A DNA stretch of 31,786 bases, from contig CAZKKY010000014.1 of assembly GCA_964553715.1 (NCBI GenBank), positions 1 to 31,786 of the forward strand, read 5' to 3'. This document shows positions 16,139-25,206 of this stretch, piece after piece. Every line of letters starts with the position of its first letter. Position 1 is the stretch's first letter. The translations under genes and the position numbers were made by a program. Source of the stretch: JAGOJE01 sp964553715 (GTDB taxonomy: Bacteria > Pseudomonadota > Alphaproteobacteria > Rickettsiales > Rickettsiaceae). The notes beneath the pieces are model-generated. The model was not told where the DNA came from. It made no database searches and saw nothing but the letters and a program-made list of their open reading frames with translations.

Positions 16139-17401
16139 ATGGTAGTATTTTTACTTTTTTTGGTTTTGTTCCTTGTTGGCATCTCTTCTTGTCTTTCAGC
16201 TATAGAGACTGCAATTACTGCAGCATCTCCTGGTCGTATGCAAAAGCTTAAATCCGAAGGCAGTATAAAAGCTATTGCGGTTCTTAAAATTTTTCGAATG
16301 AAAGATCAGGTGATTAGCAGTCTTCTTATAGTAAATAGTTTTATAAATACTTTATCTACTACTATTGCTACTACTGTTATGATTGGAATATACGGTGAAG
16401 AGAAGGGAACAATTATATCTTCTGCTGTAATGGCTGTTATAATAATTGTATTTGCTGAAGTAATGCCCAAAGCTATTGCTCTTGTAAAAGCAGATAAAAT
16501 TATCCTTAGAACTATAGGGATAATAAATTATTGCATGAAGATATTAAGGCCTATTAATTATACACTTAATATACTAATCAGATTATTTTTTAGAATCTTT
16601 CATATTCATTCACAGGAAGAAATATCTGGTGCTGAAGAAGTAAGAGGCGTAATTGAACACGGCATGGAAGAGGGAAGGGTATTTAAAACTGATCGTGATA
16701 TGTTAGGCGGAGTACTTGATATGGGAAATATCACTGTTTCAGAAATCATGGTACATAGATCTAACGTTATTACTATAGATGCTGATCTTGGTTTAGAAGA
16801 TATTACGGCAAAAGCTTTATATTCAAGCCATACTAGAATACCTCTTTGGCAAAAAACTAAAGATAACATTATTGGTATTTTGCATATTAAAAATCTTTTG
16901 AGGGCATTATATAAAAATAATTTTGATTATAGCAAAATCACACTATCAGACTTTACAAGTGATGCTTGGTTTGTTCCAGAAAATGCTTTAGTAATAGACC
17001 AGCTTCAAGCTTTTAAGCAAAAGCGTTCCCATTTTGCAATGGTAATAGATGAATATGGAGAGCTTTGTGGAATAATAACTCTAGAAGATATATTAGAAGA
17101 AATTGTTGGTCAAATATATGATGAGCATGATAATCAAAATATTATGATTATTAAAAAAGCTGATAATAAATATATGATAGATGGATCTACATCTATTAGG
17201 GATGTAAATAGAGAATTAAATTGGAACCTTCCCTATGAAAAAGCAAATACTTTTGCTGGCCTTATAATACATGAGGTTAATAAACTTCCTAAACAAGGCG
17301 AAGTATTTGAGTTATTTAATCTAAAAATTACTATATATCAACGTGTAGCTACCCGTATTACTATGTTGATGGTAGAAATATTGCCTAGAAATGATCAGTA
17401 G
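16139..17401 (+). CDS. CNNM/CorB-like transporter (DUF21, CBS pair, CorC_HlyC domain)
   Basis: A membrane protein of the CNNM/CorB family, often annotated as hemolysin-family and linked in several species to Mg2+ or Co2+ export. Domains in order: DUF21 membrane domain (about 1-160) with ISSCLSAIETAITAA (15-29) and the conserved AEVMPK (106-111); a linker; two CBS domains (about 200-325, MVHRSNVITID and FAMVIDEYGELCGIITLEDILEEIVG); and a C-terminal CorC_HlyC domain (about 340-415, MIDGSTSIRDVNRELNWNLP and FAGLIIHEVNKLPKQGEVF). The DUF21 domain separates it from the short soluble TlyC/CorC proteins. Its end overlaps the ccmF start by 11 bases, so the two are probably co-transcribed, although no functional link is evident. 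Substrate is inferred from family only. Confidence 0.87.
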   Translation: MVVFLLFLVLFLVGISSCLSAIETAITAASPGRMQKLKSEGSIKAIAVLKIFRMKDQVISSLLIVNSFINTLSTTIATTVMIGIYGEEKGTIISSAVMAVIIIVFAEVMPKAIALVKADKIILRTIGIINYCMKILRPINYTLNILIRLFFRIFHIHSQEEISGAEEVRGVIEHGMEEGRVFKTDRDMLGGVLDMGNITVSEIMVHRSNVITIDADLGLEDITAKALYSSHTRIPLWQKTKDNIIGILHIKNLLRALYKNNFDYSKITLSDFTSDAWFVPENALVIDQLQAFKQKRSHFAMVIDEYGELCGIITLEDILEEIVGQIYDEHDNQNIMIIKKADNKYMIDGSTSIRDVNRELNWNLPYEKANTFAGLIIHEVNKLPKQGEVFELFNLKITIYQRVATRITMLMVEILPRNDQ

Positions 17402-19277
17402 TATTGCTAATATTTGTTTGATAATTAGCATATTTTTTGCTTTTATTTCTATATTTAGTTTGTTACTAGGAAAGACCATAGATAGTATAAAAAACTCTCG
17501 TTTTTACTCTGATTTTGCAACTTATTGTATAGTTCTTCATACTATATCCATTATTACTGCATTTCTTTTGCTTGTATCAGCATTTTGTTTATCAGATTTT
17601 TCAGTTAAGAATGTGTTCTTAAATTCAAGCTCTATAATGCCTATGATATTTAAAATTTCTGGTGCTTGGGCTAGTCATGAAGGATCATTACTATTATGGT
17701 TTAGCTTTGTAACTATATGCTCTAGCTTTTTAGCTGTAAAAAAAGAAGAGTTTCAGGAATACAAAATTTTTATTCTAGGTATTATATTATTTCTACTATC
17801 TTGCTTTATTTATTTTACAGCTAATCCATTCGAAGTTTTATATATTAAACCTCATCAGGGTGTTGGATTGAATCCTCTTTTACAAGATATTGCTCTATCT
17901 ATTCATCCACCTATTTTATATATGGGATACGCTAGTTATATTGGTGTGTTTGTTTATTCTATTATGGCATTATTGAGACCTAATTTAGCAACTATATATT
18001 CAAAAAGCTCTCTTACATATTCTAAATTTGGTTGGATTACTATTCTTGCTGGTGTAGGTCTTGGAAGCTGGTGGGCATATAGAGAGCTTGGTTGGGGGGG
18101 ATATTGGTTTTTTGATCCTGTAGAAAATATATCACTAGTACCATTAATGATGGCAATTTCTTATCATCATTGTTTGATTTTTTCGATGTCAAAACAAAAT
18201 CTTATGCGTTGGACGTTGTTTTTAGGAATAAATATATTTCCATTTACTGTATTTGGCAGTTTTCTAGTACGTTCTGGTCTTCTTGTTTCTGTTCATTCAT
18301 TCGCATCTGCTGTAAATATTGAATTTCTATTTTTTATATTTGCGGTTATTTTTTGTGTTAGCAACTTTTTATATGCTGTAAGATATAAATTATTTTATTG
18401 CGAGAACAAATCTTACACATTTAAAGAAAAAGGTGTTTTTTACGGAAATATCATATGGCTCGCTTCTATTATTATCATTTTATTTTCTATAATATACCCT
18501 ATAATTATCGGATTTTTAGGGAATACAATATCTATAAAAATTGAATATTTTTATTATTATTTCCTTCCTCTTATTATTCCTTTAATGCTTTTAGCGGGAA
18601 GTTTTGCTTACTTTAAATATGGTATAAAATCTTTTTCACAATTTTATTTAACCGCTGTACTGTCTTTTGGTCTGTGTATCTATGTGTACTGGATTAAAAA
18701 TCTAGATGGCAAGCTTTTGTTTTTAGCTATATTCTCTAGTCTTTTTTTAATAATCAGCACTATTGTAAAATTTGTAGAAAAAACTCATCTTTGTACATCG
18801 TTACCATCTAAGAAAATGACTTCTATGCTTCTTGGTCACTTTGGTTTTGGCCTTCTCGCATTTTCTGTGATAGTAAATAGCGCTTTACAAAAAGAGATAG
18901 ATTTTATAGGTAAAGTAGGTGAATCTATACTTGATCCTAATTATTATATAACTCTCAAAAAAATTACTTTTGGTGATAATGATAATTACTATTACCAAAA
19001 AGCTGATTTTTTAGTTGAAGATAATAATAAGAGATTAGTAATTTTAAGCCCTGAAAATCGTTTATACAAAATAGAAAATGCACTTACAGCAGAGAGTGAT
19101 ATTTTTAGCGATTTTGTAAAAGATATATATATCATTCTCAATAATATAGACGGAGAAATAATTCATGCAAAAATATATCATAGACCATGTATGAAAATTT
19201 TATGGCTCTCTGTTGTTATTATATTAACATCAGGCATAATATCTTTAACTGATAGGAAAAAACATAATGCTAAATAG
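17391..19277 (+). CDS. ccmF: Heme lyase CcmF/NrfE family, cytochrome c maturation
   Basis: The synthetase subunit of the System I cytochrome c pathway, ligating heme from holo-CcmE to CXXCH cysteines in the periplasm. Multiple membrane helices carry the signatures GAWASHEGSLLLW (91-103), GLNPLLQDIALSIHPPILYMGY (159-180, with heme-ligand-type His172) and the WWD region GSWWAYRELGWGGYWFFDPVEN (225-246). A soluble periplasmic segment occupies about 495-605, followed by a last helix. At 628 aa it is close to the normal 640-660. The other ccm genes are not in the window, in keeping with the dispersed ccm genes of Rickettsiales. The start overlaps the CNNM gene by 11 bases and the stop overlaps the aminopeptidase start by 11 bases. 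Confidence 0.95.
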   Translation: MISSIANICLIISIFFAFISIFSLLLGKTIDSIKNSRFYSDFATYCIVLHTISIITAFLLLVSAFCLSDFSVKNVFLNSSSIMPMIFKISGAWASHEGSLLLWFSFVTICSSFLAVKKEEFQEYKIFILGIILFLLSCFIYFTANPFEVLYIKPHQGVGLNPLLQDIALSIHPPILYMGYASYIGVFVYSIMALLRPNLATIYSKSSLTYSKFGWITILAGVGLGSWWAYRELGWGGYWFFDPVENISLVPLMMAISYHHCLIFSMSKQNLMRWTLFLGINIFPFTVFGSFLVRSGLLVSVHSFASAVNIEFLFFIFAVIFCVSNFLYAVRYKLFYCENKSYTFKEKGVFYGNIIWLASIIIILFSIIYPIIIGFLGNTISIKIEYFYYYFLPLIIPLMLLAGSFAYFKYGIKSFSQFYLTAVLSFGLCIYVYWIKNLDGKLLFLAIFSSLFLIISTIVKFVEKTHLCTSLPSKKMTSMLLGHFGFGLLAFSVIVNSALQKEIDFIGKVGESILDPNYYITLKKITFGDNDNYYYQKADFLVEDNNKRLVILSPENRLYKIENALTAESDIFSDFVKDIYIILNNIDGEIIHAKIYHRPCMKILWLSVVIILTSGIISLTDRKKHNAK

Positions 19278-20979
19278 TGATATAAAAAAGCGTTTAACGG
19301 ATTTAAGATCTTTATTTTCTATATATGGCATAGATGGATATGTCGTTCCAACTTCAGATGAGTATCAAAATTCATATCTTCCTTATTATGCCAAAAGACT
19401 TAGATATATAACTGGTTTTTCAGGGTCTAATGGTATCGCTATTATATTGAAATCTAAAATTTTATTTTTTACAGATGGTAGATATCAAGAACAAGCAAGT
19501 CTAGAGCTAAATGATCAAGAATTTGAAATTCATTCTATTTCTCATCTTAAAGATTTTATACCACAAGGTGTTATTCTTGGTATTGATGATATGCTATTTA
19601 CAGAAAAGCAGATTAGAGCTTTTGATAAGGATAAAATAAAATTTATTGATGAAAATCTAATAGATAAAATATGGGGAAATAAGCCACAAAAGCCAAATAC
19701 TGAGCCTTTTTTATATCCATTGGAATATTCAGGTCTTGATTATTTAACTAAAGTAGAAAATATACGTAATTCTATAAAAGATAAGGCAGATCACATATTA
19801 ATTACTTCTCCAGAGTCCATTTGCTGGTTGCTTAATATTAGAGCTTATGATTTAGATTTTTGCCCCTTAATTCTTTGCTATCTTCTAATTAGCAAAGATA
19901 AAATGTTTCTCTTTACTAACACTAATAGAAAATTTAAAGTTATTAAGCAAAACATCAATGGAATAGAAATATTAGATGAATCAGAGATAAAAAGTTTCCT
20001 TAAGCTTATTGATGAAAGAGTAATGGTAGATAGTAATTATGCTTCTATAGCTATTTTAAGTATGATTCAAAATAAAGTTATATCAGAAGATCCATGCATA
20101 ATGATGAGAGCTTGCAAAGAAGATGTAGAGATAGATGGTTTTAGAAATTCTCATATAAAAGATGCAATAGCACTATGCGAAGTTCTAGCTTTGTTAGAGA
20201 ACCAAGAATATTCTAATCATTTATCAGAATATGATGTTTCTTTGATGCTTACAGACGCCAGGAAAAAGCAACCAAATTATATTATGGATAGTTTTCCTCC
20301 TATTGTGGGCTATAAATCTAACGGTGCGATAATACATTACGGTCCTAAGAATGAATCTTCAAAAATAATAGAAGGAGAGGGGATTCTTTTGATAGATTCA
20401 GGAGGGCATTATTTTGGTGGATCTACAGATGTTACCAGAACTATAAAAATAGGTTCTGGTGTTCCTTCGGATGAACAAAAAATAAGATATACTCAAGTAT
20501 TAAAAGGCCATATAGCTCTTTCTACTTTAAAATTTAAAAAAGGCACTACAGGTGCTGAAATTAATATTCTAGCTTATATGTATTTATGGCAAGATGGAGT
20601 GGATTTTGCTCATTCACCTGGACATGGTGTTGGTAACGCTCTTTCTGTACATGAAGGGCCACAAGGAATTAGTAAAATGTCTAATATTCCATTACGTAAA
20701 AATATGGTTCTTTCTAATGAGCCAGGTTTTTATAAAACCGGAGAATATGGTATTAGAATAGAGAATCTTATTTATGTTGATGACGCAAAAGAGGAGGGGT
20801 TTTTAGAGTTTAAAACACTCACATTAGTGCCTTATTGCAAGAGTTTAATTGATATGAATATGCTATCAAAGGAAGATATAAAATATCTAAAATCATATGA
20901 AGCAATTATCATGGAAAAAATATATCCTCATTTGACTACCCGCGCAAAAATATGGATAGATAAAAATAGTATAAATTAA
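19267..20979 (+). CDS. Aminopeptidase P family protein (Xaa-Pro aminopeptidase, M24B)
   Basis: A dimetal peptidase releasing N-terminal residues that precede proline. The long form (570 aa) has two creatinase-like N-terminal domains (about 8-130 and 155-275; VVPTSDEYQNSYLP at 26-39, RLRYITGFSGSNG at 44-56, FFTDGRYQEQA at 67-77). The pita-bread catalytic domain follows (about 290-505), and then the C-terminal extension typical of eukaryote-like APP1 enzymes (506-570, LEFKTLTLVPYC). Metal ligands are all present: Asp377 (IDSGG), Asp388 (TDVTRT), His453 (SPGHGVG), Glu485 (NEPGF) and Glu499 (IRIEN). It is cytoplasmic with no signal peptide. Its start overlaps ccmF by 11 bases. Confidence 0.93.
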   Translation: MLNSDIKKRLTDLRSLFSIYGIDGYVVPTSDEYQNSYLPYYAKRLRYITGFSGSNGIAIILKSKILFFTDGRYQEQASLELNDQEFEIHSISHLKDFIPQGVILGIDDMLFTEKQIRAFDKDKIKFIDENLIDKIWGNKPQKPNTEPFLYPLEYSGLDYLTKVENIRNSIKDKADHILITSPESICWLLNIRAYDLDFCPLILCYLLISKDKMFLFTNTNRKFKVIKQNINGIEILDESEIKSFLKLIDERVMVDSNYASIAILSMIQNKVISEDPCIMMRACKEDVEIDGFRNSHIKDAIALCEVLALLENQEYSNHLSEYDVSLMLTDARKKQPNYIMDSFPPIVGYKSNGAIIHYGPKNESSKIIEGEGILLIDSGGHYFGGSTDVTRTIKIGSGVPSDEQKIRYTQVLKGHIALSTLKFKKGTTGAEINILAYMYLWQDGVDFAHSPGHGVGNALSVHEGPQGISKMSNIPLRKNMVLSNEPGFYKTGEYGIRIENLIYVDDAKEEGFLEFKTLTLVPYCKSLIDMNMLSKEDIKYLKSYEAIIMEKIYPHLTTRAKIWIDKNSIN

Positions 20980-20997
20980 AAATTTAAAGGTTAAATT

Positions 20998-22032
20998 ATG
21001 TATAAGGATATATCTAAGATTAAAGTTGGTCTAGAGCTAGAGTTTTCTAATAAAGTTGTTCAAAAACATATTGATTTATTTAAGGCAAAGGACGATAACG
21101 AGATAAAGAATATTACAAAACTATGGAAAGAAAAGCTAGAAAAGGTACGTACAGATTTTAGTATGAAAATACTAGAGCCCACAAAGCAAAATCAAAAAGA
21201 TGCAGGATATACAAAACCATTTTTATTCGGGGTAGAATATAGTAAGTATATAAAAGAAGATAATATGACATACAATCTGATTTGGGATGTTACTTTAGAT
21301 ATTTCAGTAATTGAAATAATTATACAAAAATGTGAATTTAAAAATTATGAAGTTTTTCAAGAGGAGTTACAAAAGCATATTTATGGATTTGCTAAAGATT
21401 TAGGTTTAGAAGTACAAAAAGAAGGTCCATATATTTCTATGACTCATATAAATATAGATTTTGAAACGGGTTTTGATAATAGCTTTAAAAAAGTTCTGGG
21501 ATTTATATTAGAGCAAGAAGAACATTATAAAGAATCAGAAGCTAGACACAAAATATCAGAAGCTACACAAAAAAAATCAGCACAACAACAAACATCAGAA
21601 CTTGTCAATTCACATTATATAAAAGATGTTTTCATATTATTAAATCAAAATAAAAAATTTGCCACCTGGAAAAAGAATGCTGAAGCTTTGTTAAAAAAAA
21701 GTGATTCAGATATAAAATATGATGATATTAAAGATCTGATTGCGGCGATAGAAAACAAAAATTCAGGTGCTTTCCTAACACCTCTTAAATTAAATAAAGA
21801 AACTATCCAAAATATAAAAATGAATCCTCTACATTATTACGCTGTTAATATAGAGCACCTTTCTAATCAAGAGAAAGTCGAGTTTAAACGCGTTGAGTTT
21901 AGAAGAAATGAAGGTAAAGATAAATTTTATGATACCTATTATCAAGTTGAGTCAGTACTACATAGCCTTGCACAAGAACAAGAAACTGTTTGTCTTGGTA
22001 ATGTTACTAATCATGAGAATAGCGATAGTTGA
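20998..22032 (+). CDS. Hypothetical protein with amidoligase-like motifs
   Basis: Not firmly recognised. The 344-aa soluble protein has no signal peptide or membrane segment. Four short blocks appear in the order expected for the carboxylate-amine ligase fold (glutamine synthetase / GCS2 / amidoligase superfamily): KVGLELEFS at 9-17 (ExE metal-binding strand), WDVTLDISVIEI at 96-107 (D.S..E strand), MTHINIDF at 148-155 (H.N strand) and YAVNIEH...VEFKRVEFRR at 281-303 (N...ExR strand). Residues 165-240 are helical, rich in Glu, Lys and Gln, and look like an insertion. If the fold is right it would join a carboxylate to an amine using ATP, on an unknown substrate. It lies 18 bases after the aminopeptidase with AGG in front of the ATG, so it may be the end of that operon. 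The motif match is by eye only; a lineage-specific protein without this fold remains possible. Confidence 0.6.
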   Translation: MYKDISKIKVGLELEFSNKVVQKHIDLFKAKDDNEIKNITKLWKEKLEKVRTDFSMKILEPTKQNQKDAGYTKPFLFGVEYSKYIKEDNMTYNLIWDVTLDISVIEIIIQKCEFKNYEVFQEELQKHIYGFAKDLGLEVQKEGPYISMTHINIDFETGFDNSFKKVLGFILEQEEHYKESEARHKISEATQKKSAQQQTSELVNSHYIKDVFILLNQNKKFATWKKNAEALLKKSDSDIKYDDIKDLIAAIENKNSGAFLTPLKLNKETIQNIKMNPLHYYAVNIEHLSNQEKVEFKRVEFRRNEGKDKFYDTYYQVESVLHSLAQEQETVCLGNVTNHENSDS

Positions 22033-22041
22033 ATGTAAGAC

Positions 22042-22197
22042 TTATTTTCCATAATAACGATTATAGAATTTGTACGGTGTTATTGTCAGAGCCCATTGAA
22101 TCTGACCTGCTCTATTAATTACTTGCTCATATTCTCGATTCATAGAATATGATATAGGTTTAATTAATAAATCTTCTGGTTGCAATGAAACTTTCAT
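22042..22197 (-). CDS. Possible small protein, 51 aa, unrecognised
   Basis: A minus-strand ATG at 22197 opens a 51-codon frame ending in TAA at 22042, in a 349-base region otherwise without genes. The product begins MKVSLQPEDLLIKPISY and ends ALTITPYKFYNRYYGK. It holds one Trp, a GQIQWALTITPY core and a Tyr/Lys/Arg-rich end, a balanced composition unlike random AT-rich translation. It is convergent with the amidoligase-like gene, with a nine-base gap. A stop two codons before the ATG shows the frame does not extend upstream. There is no good ribosome site, and the family is unknown. It could instead be the remnant end of a longer gene. Confidence 0.4.
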   Translation of the reverse strand: MKVSLQPEDLLIKPISYSMNREYEQVINRAGQIQWALTITPYKFYNRYYGK

Positions 22198-22381
22198 ATT
22201 TGATCAATGTGCTGCTAAAGCTGATAACTTCTAGTAAGTAAGACATGCTTTAAGTTTTCTTTTTAAAACAACTGGCTAAAATGGTATTTATCCTTTACAG
22301 AAGATTTTAAATGATTTAGAACTATAAATGCTCTGTAAGACAAGCTCTTGGCAAATTTTGAACTTTATAATTTAAATCTAA
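22198..22381. other. Intergenic region upstream of the AEC transporter gene
   Basis: These 184 bases lie between the small minus-strand frame and the AEC gene. No coding frame or strong hairpin was seen. TTTACA (near 22297) with TAGAAC 17 bases later is a weak promoter candidate for the downstream + strand genes. Confidence 0.3.
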
Positions 22382-23317
22382 ATGAGCATCTTTTATATTG
22401 TTTTCTTAAAAATTATATCGGTTTTGCTCAATGTAGTAATAGGTTTTTGCGCAGGTAGGTTTGCAAAAGTTGATAGAAACAGTATATTTACTCTATTATT
22501 TTACTTTATTTCTCCTATAGTTTTTTTTAGCATTCCTGCAAGTACTAATGTTACATTGGGAGACCTTGGAATAACATTAATAGTATTTATAATATCAAGT
22601 CTATTATGCGTAGTGACATATTATGTTTTTTACAAATACTGGTCTGATGGAACAGTAAATTTGCTAGCAATGTCAGCAGGTACTGCAAATTGCGGATATT
22701 TTATGTTACCTATTGCAACCGCATTATTTGATGATAACATTTTGAATATCTACATGATGTCCATAATGGGAATAAACATGTATGAATCTTCTGTAGGATA
22801 TTACGTATGTGCTAGAGGTTCAGATTCTGACATAAATAGTTTAAGACGAGTTTTAAAATTACCAATATTCAATGCTTTTATATTAGGATGGCTTTTTAGC
22901 TTTGCAGGTTTTACTTTGCCAGATTTTTTAGATGATTTTACATACAGTATGCGCAGTGCATATTCTATTCTTGGTATGATAATGATAGGCCTGGGTCTTT
23001 CTACGATAAAAAATCTTCAAATAGATTTAAAATTTACGGCTGCATCATTTGTTTCAAAATTCATCTTTTTCCCTGTGGCTATAAATATTTTTATTATTTT
23101 AGATAAAGTATTTTTTGGATGGTATGATGGGAATTATTATGATGCGCTCAGGTTACTCTCTTTGGCCCCTACTGCTGCTAATACTATTATATTTGCCTCT
23201 ATGTGGAACTTTAATACTGAAAGAGCATCAACAACTGTAATTTTATCATCTCTTTTTTCTTTGTTATATATACCAGTTATGGCTGGTTTATTATTAAATG
23301 ACTTAGGACTAGATTAA
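22382..23317 (+). CDS. AEC family transporter (auxin efflux carrier-like permease)
   Basis: A 311-aa integral membrane protein of the AEC/PIN-like family (PF03547). These are secondary carriers that in bacteria move dicarboxylates or other small organic anions. It has two sets of about five hydrophobic helices separated by a short polar loop near 145-155. Family features include FCAGRFAKVDRNSIFTLLFYFISPIVFF (22-49), MSAGTANCGYFMLPIA (about 99-114) and, in the second half, MIMIGLGLSTI and LAPTAANTIIFASMWNFNTERASTTV. The closing block LAPTAAN...A.TTVILSSLFS is typical. Substrate cannot be told. It is followed after only three bases by the alpha/beta hydrolase gene, so the two are likely co-expressed; whether the hydrolase acts on the carrier's substrate is unknown. 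Confidence 0.88.
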   Translation: MSIFYIVFLKIISVLLNVVIGFCAGRFAKVDRNSIFTLLFYFISPIVFFSIPASTNVTLGDLGITLIVFIISSLLCVVTYYVFYKYWSDGTVNLLAMSAGTANCGYFMLPIATALFDDNILNIYMMSIMGINMYESSVGYYVCARGSDSDINSLRRVLKLPIFNAFILGWLFSFAGFTLPDFLDDFTYSMRSAYSILGMIMIGLGLSTIKNLQIDLKFTAASFVSKFIFFPVAINIFIILDKVFFGWYDGNYYDALRLLSLAPTAANTIIFASMWNFNTERASTTVILSSLFSLLYIPVMAGLLLNDLGLD

Positions 23318-23320
23318 AAA

Positions 23321-24211
23321 ATGATAAGCATAGAAACTATTGGGCCTTATTTTAACTTCTTAAAGCTACAATTCATTCCTAAGCATAATCTATCTTATAT
23401 TCAGTGGGGAGATCCTAATAATACTGATGTAGTTATTTGTGTTCATGGGCTTACAAGGAATGCTAAAGATTTTGAATATTTGGGCAAAGAGCTTGCAAAA
23501 GACTTTAAGGTTATTGCTATAGATTTACCTGGAAGAGGAAATAGTAGCTGGCTTGCAAATAAAAATCACTATAATTACAATACATATGTTAAAGACATAA
23601 TGTTATTTTTAAAACAAATGAAATTTAGATCTGTCCATTTCATAGGAACCTCTATGGGGGGAATAATAGGTATGGCTCTTGCTACATATTATTCTAAATA
23701 TATAAGATCTCTTGTTATAAATGATATTGGGCCAGAACTACCTAGAAAAACAGTAAAACGTATAGAAAAATATGTAAATCTTGACATAAGCTTTCCTACA
23801 AAAGATATTGCAAAAGATCATATAAAGAAAATTTTTAAGAATTTTGGCATAAGAGAAGAAAAAGATTGGGATCATATTACAGAAAATTCAATAAGATTAT
23901 GCCAAGATAACAAATATAGATTAAGTTACGACCCTAATATATTAGAGGGTACATCTTTAAGGAAAACAGAGTCTGAATCAAAAAATTCTGAAGAATTTGT
24001 AAATTTATGGTATCTATGGAAGAATGTAAAATGCCCTTCCCTATTGATACATGGAACAGAATCGGATATTTTACTTAAAAAGACTATAGATAAAATGTAT
24101 GTTTATCGCAACTTTGATCTACATGAGATTGAAAATACTGGTCATGCTCCGGCTTTGATATATAAAAAAGATATAGACATAATACATAATTGGTTAATTA
24201 GTAACTCGTAA
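23321..24211 (+). CDS. Alpha/beta fold hydrolase
   Basis: A cytoplasmic alpha/beta hydrolase of the MhpC/haloalkane-dehalogenase-like group, 296 aa. The oxyanion HG is in CVHGLTRNAKDFEYL (40-54), the strand-4 block is VIAIDLPGRGNSSW (64-77), the nucleophile elbow GTSMGG (109-114) has Ser111, Asp249 sits in HGTESDILL (244-252), and His275 is in ENTGHAP (271-277). The triad is complete and the cap region (about 140-225) is lysine-rich. Reaction and substrate are not evident; esterase, lipase or C-C hydrolase are all possible. It sits three bases after the AEC transporter and 25 bases before trxB, in a continuous + strand run. Confidence 0.9.
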   Translation: MISIETIGPYFNFLKLQFIPKHNLSYIQWGDPNNTDVVICVHGLTRNAKDFEYLGKELAKDFKVIAIDLPGRGNSSWLANKNHYNYNTYVKDIMLFLKQMKFRSVHFIGTSMGGIIGMALATYYSKYIRSLVINDIGPELPRKTVKRIEKYVNLDISFPTKDIAKDHIKKIFKNFGIREEKDWDHITENSIRLCQDNKYRLSYDPNILEGTSLRKTESESKNSEEFVNLWYLWKNVKCPSLLIHGTESDILLKKTIDKMYVYRNFDLHEIENTGHAPALIYKKDIDIIHNWLISNS

Positions 24212-24236
24212 TAAAATAATATTTGGTAAGGAAAAT

Positions 24237-25193
24237 ATGAAAGAAGTAAAAACTAAAGTTTTAATTATAGGTTCTGGTCCTGCTGGATGTAGCGCTGCGA
24301 TATACTCAGCAAGGGCATCTAGAGATCCTGTAATGGTTATGGGAATGTCTCCAGGCGGACAGCTTACAGTAACAACTGATGTTGAAAATTATCCAGGCTT
24401 TGCTGATGTAGTACAAGGACCATGGCTTATGGAGCAAATGATGAAACAAGCTGAGCATGTTGGTACTAAAATAATATATGACTATATAGAAAAAGTTGAT
24501 TTTGCATCAAAACCATTTAAAGCTTATGGCTCATCTACAGTGTATGTCTCAGATTCTGTGATAATATCCACAGGCGCAGAGGCAAAATGGCTTGGCCTTG
24601 AGTCTGAGAAAAAATTTCAAGGATTCGGTGTTTCTGGATGTGCTACATGTGATGGATTTTTCTTTAAAAATAAACAAGTACTTGTAGTTGGTGGTGGTAA
24701 TACTGCTGTAGAAGAGGCTTTGTATCTTACAAATCATGCATCTAAGGTAACTGTAATACATAGAAGAGACTCTTTTAGAGCAGAAAAAATATTACAAGAA
24801 CGCTTATTTAAAAACCCTAAAATTTCTGTTGTATGGGATCATGAGCTTGAAGAGGTACTTGGCACTGAATCTCCCACAAAATCTGTTACTGGTGCGCGAA
24901 TTAAAAATACCAAAACAGGTGATATTTCTACAATATTAGCCGAAGGTATTTTTATCGCGATTGGACATAAACCAAACACGGATATATTTAAGGGGCAATT
25001 AGATTTAGACTCTGAAGGATATATAATAACAAATCCTAATTCAATTCCTCATGGTTCTACCACCACTTCTATTCCTGGGATATTTGCAGCGGGAGATGTT
25101 CAGGACAAGGTATTCCGCCAAGCAGTAACAGCAGCTGGCACCGGATGTATGGCAGCTTTAGAAGTAGAAAAATATTTAGGGAATCAAGAGTAA
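24237..25193 (+). CDS. trxB: Thioredoxin reductase (NADPH)
   Basis: An FAD enzyme reducing thioredoxin with NADPH. It has the FAD Rossmann motif IIGSGPAGCSAAIYSARA (10-27), the redox pair GCATCDG (134-140, Cys135 and Cys138), the NADPH-binding GGGNTAVEEALYL (about 152-164) with VIHRRDSFRAEK, and the closing FAD block GIFAAGDVQDKVFRQAVTAAGTG. At 318 aa it is the standard low-molecular-weight bacterial form. The HRR...R pattern supports NADPH rather than NADH. A good ribosome site (TAAGGA, about 24227-24232) precedes the ATG. It lies 13 bases before dnaB. Confidence 0.97.
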   Translation: MKEVKTKVLIIGSGPAGCSAAIYSARASRDPVMVMGMSPGGQLTVTTDVENYPGFADVVQGPWLMEQMMKQAEHVGTKIIYDYIEKVDFASKPFKAYGSSTVYVSDSVIISTGAEAKWLGLESEKKFQGFGVSGCATCDGFFFKNKQVLVVGGGNTAVEEALYLTNHASKVTVIHRRDSFRAEKILQERLFKNPKISVVWDHELEEVLGTESPTKSVTGARIKNTKTGDISTILAEGIFIAIGHKPNTDIFKGQLDLDSEGYIITNPNSIPHGSTTTSIPGIFAAGDVQDKVFRQAVTAAGTGCMAALEVEKYLGNQE

Positions 25194-25206
25194 AAATATA
25201 GATTAT

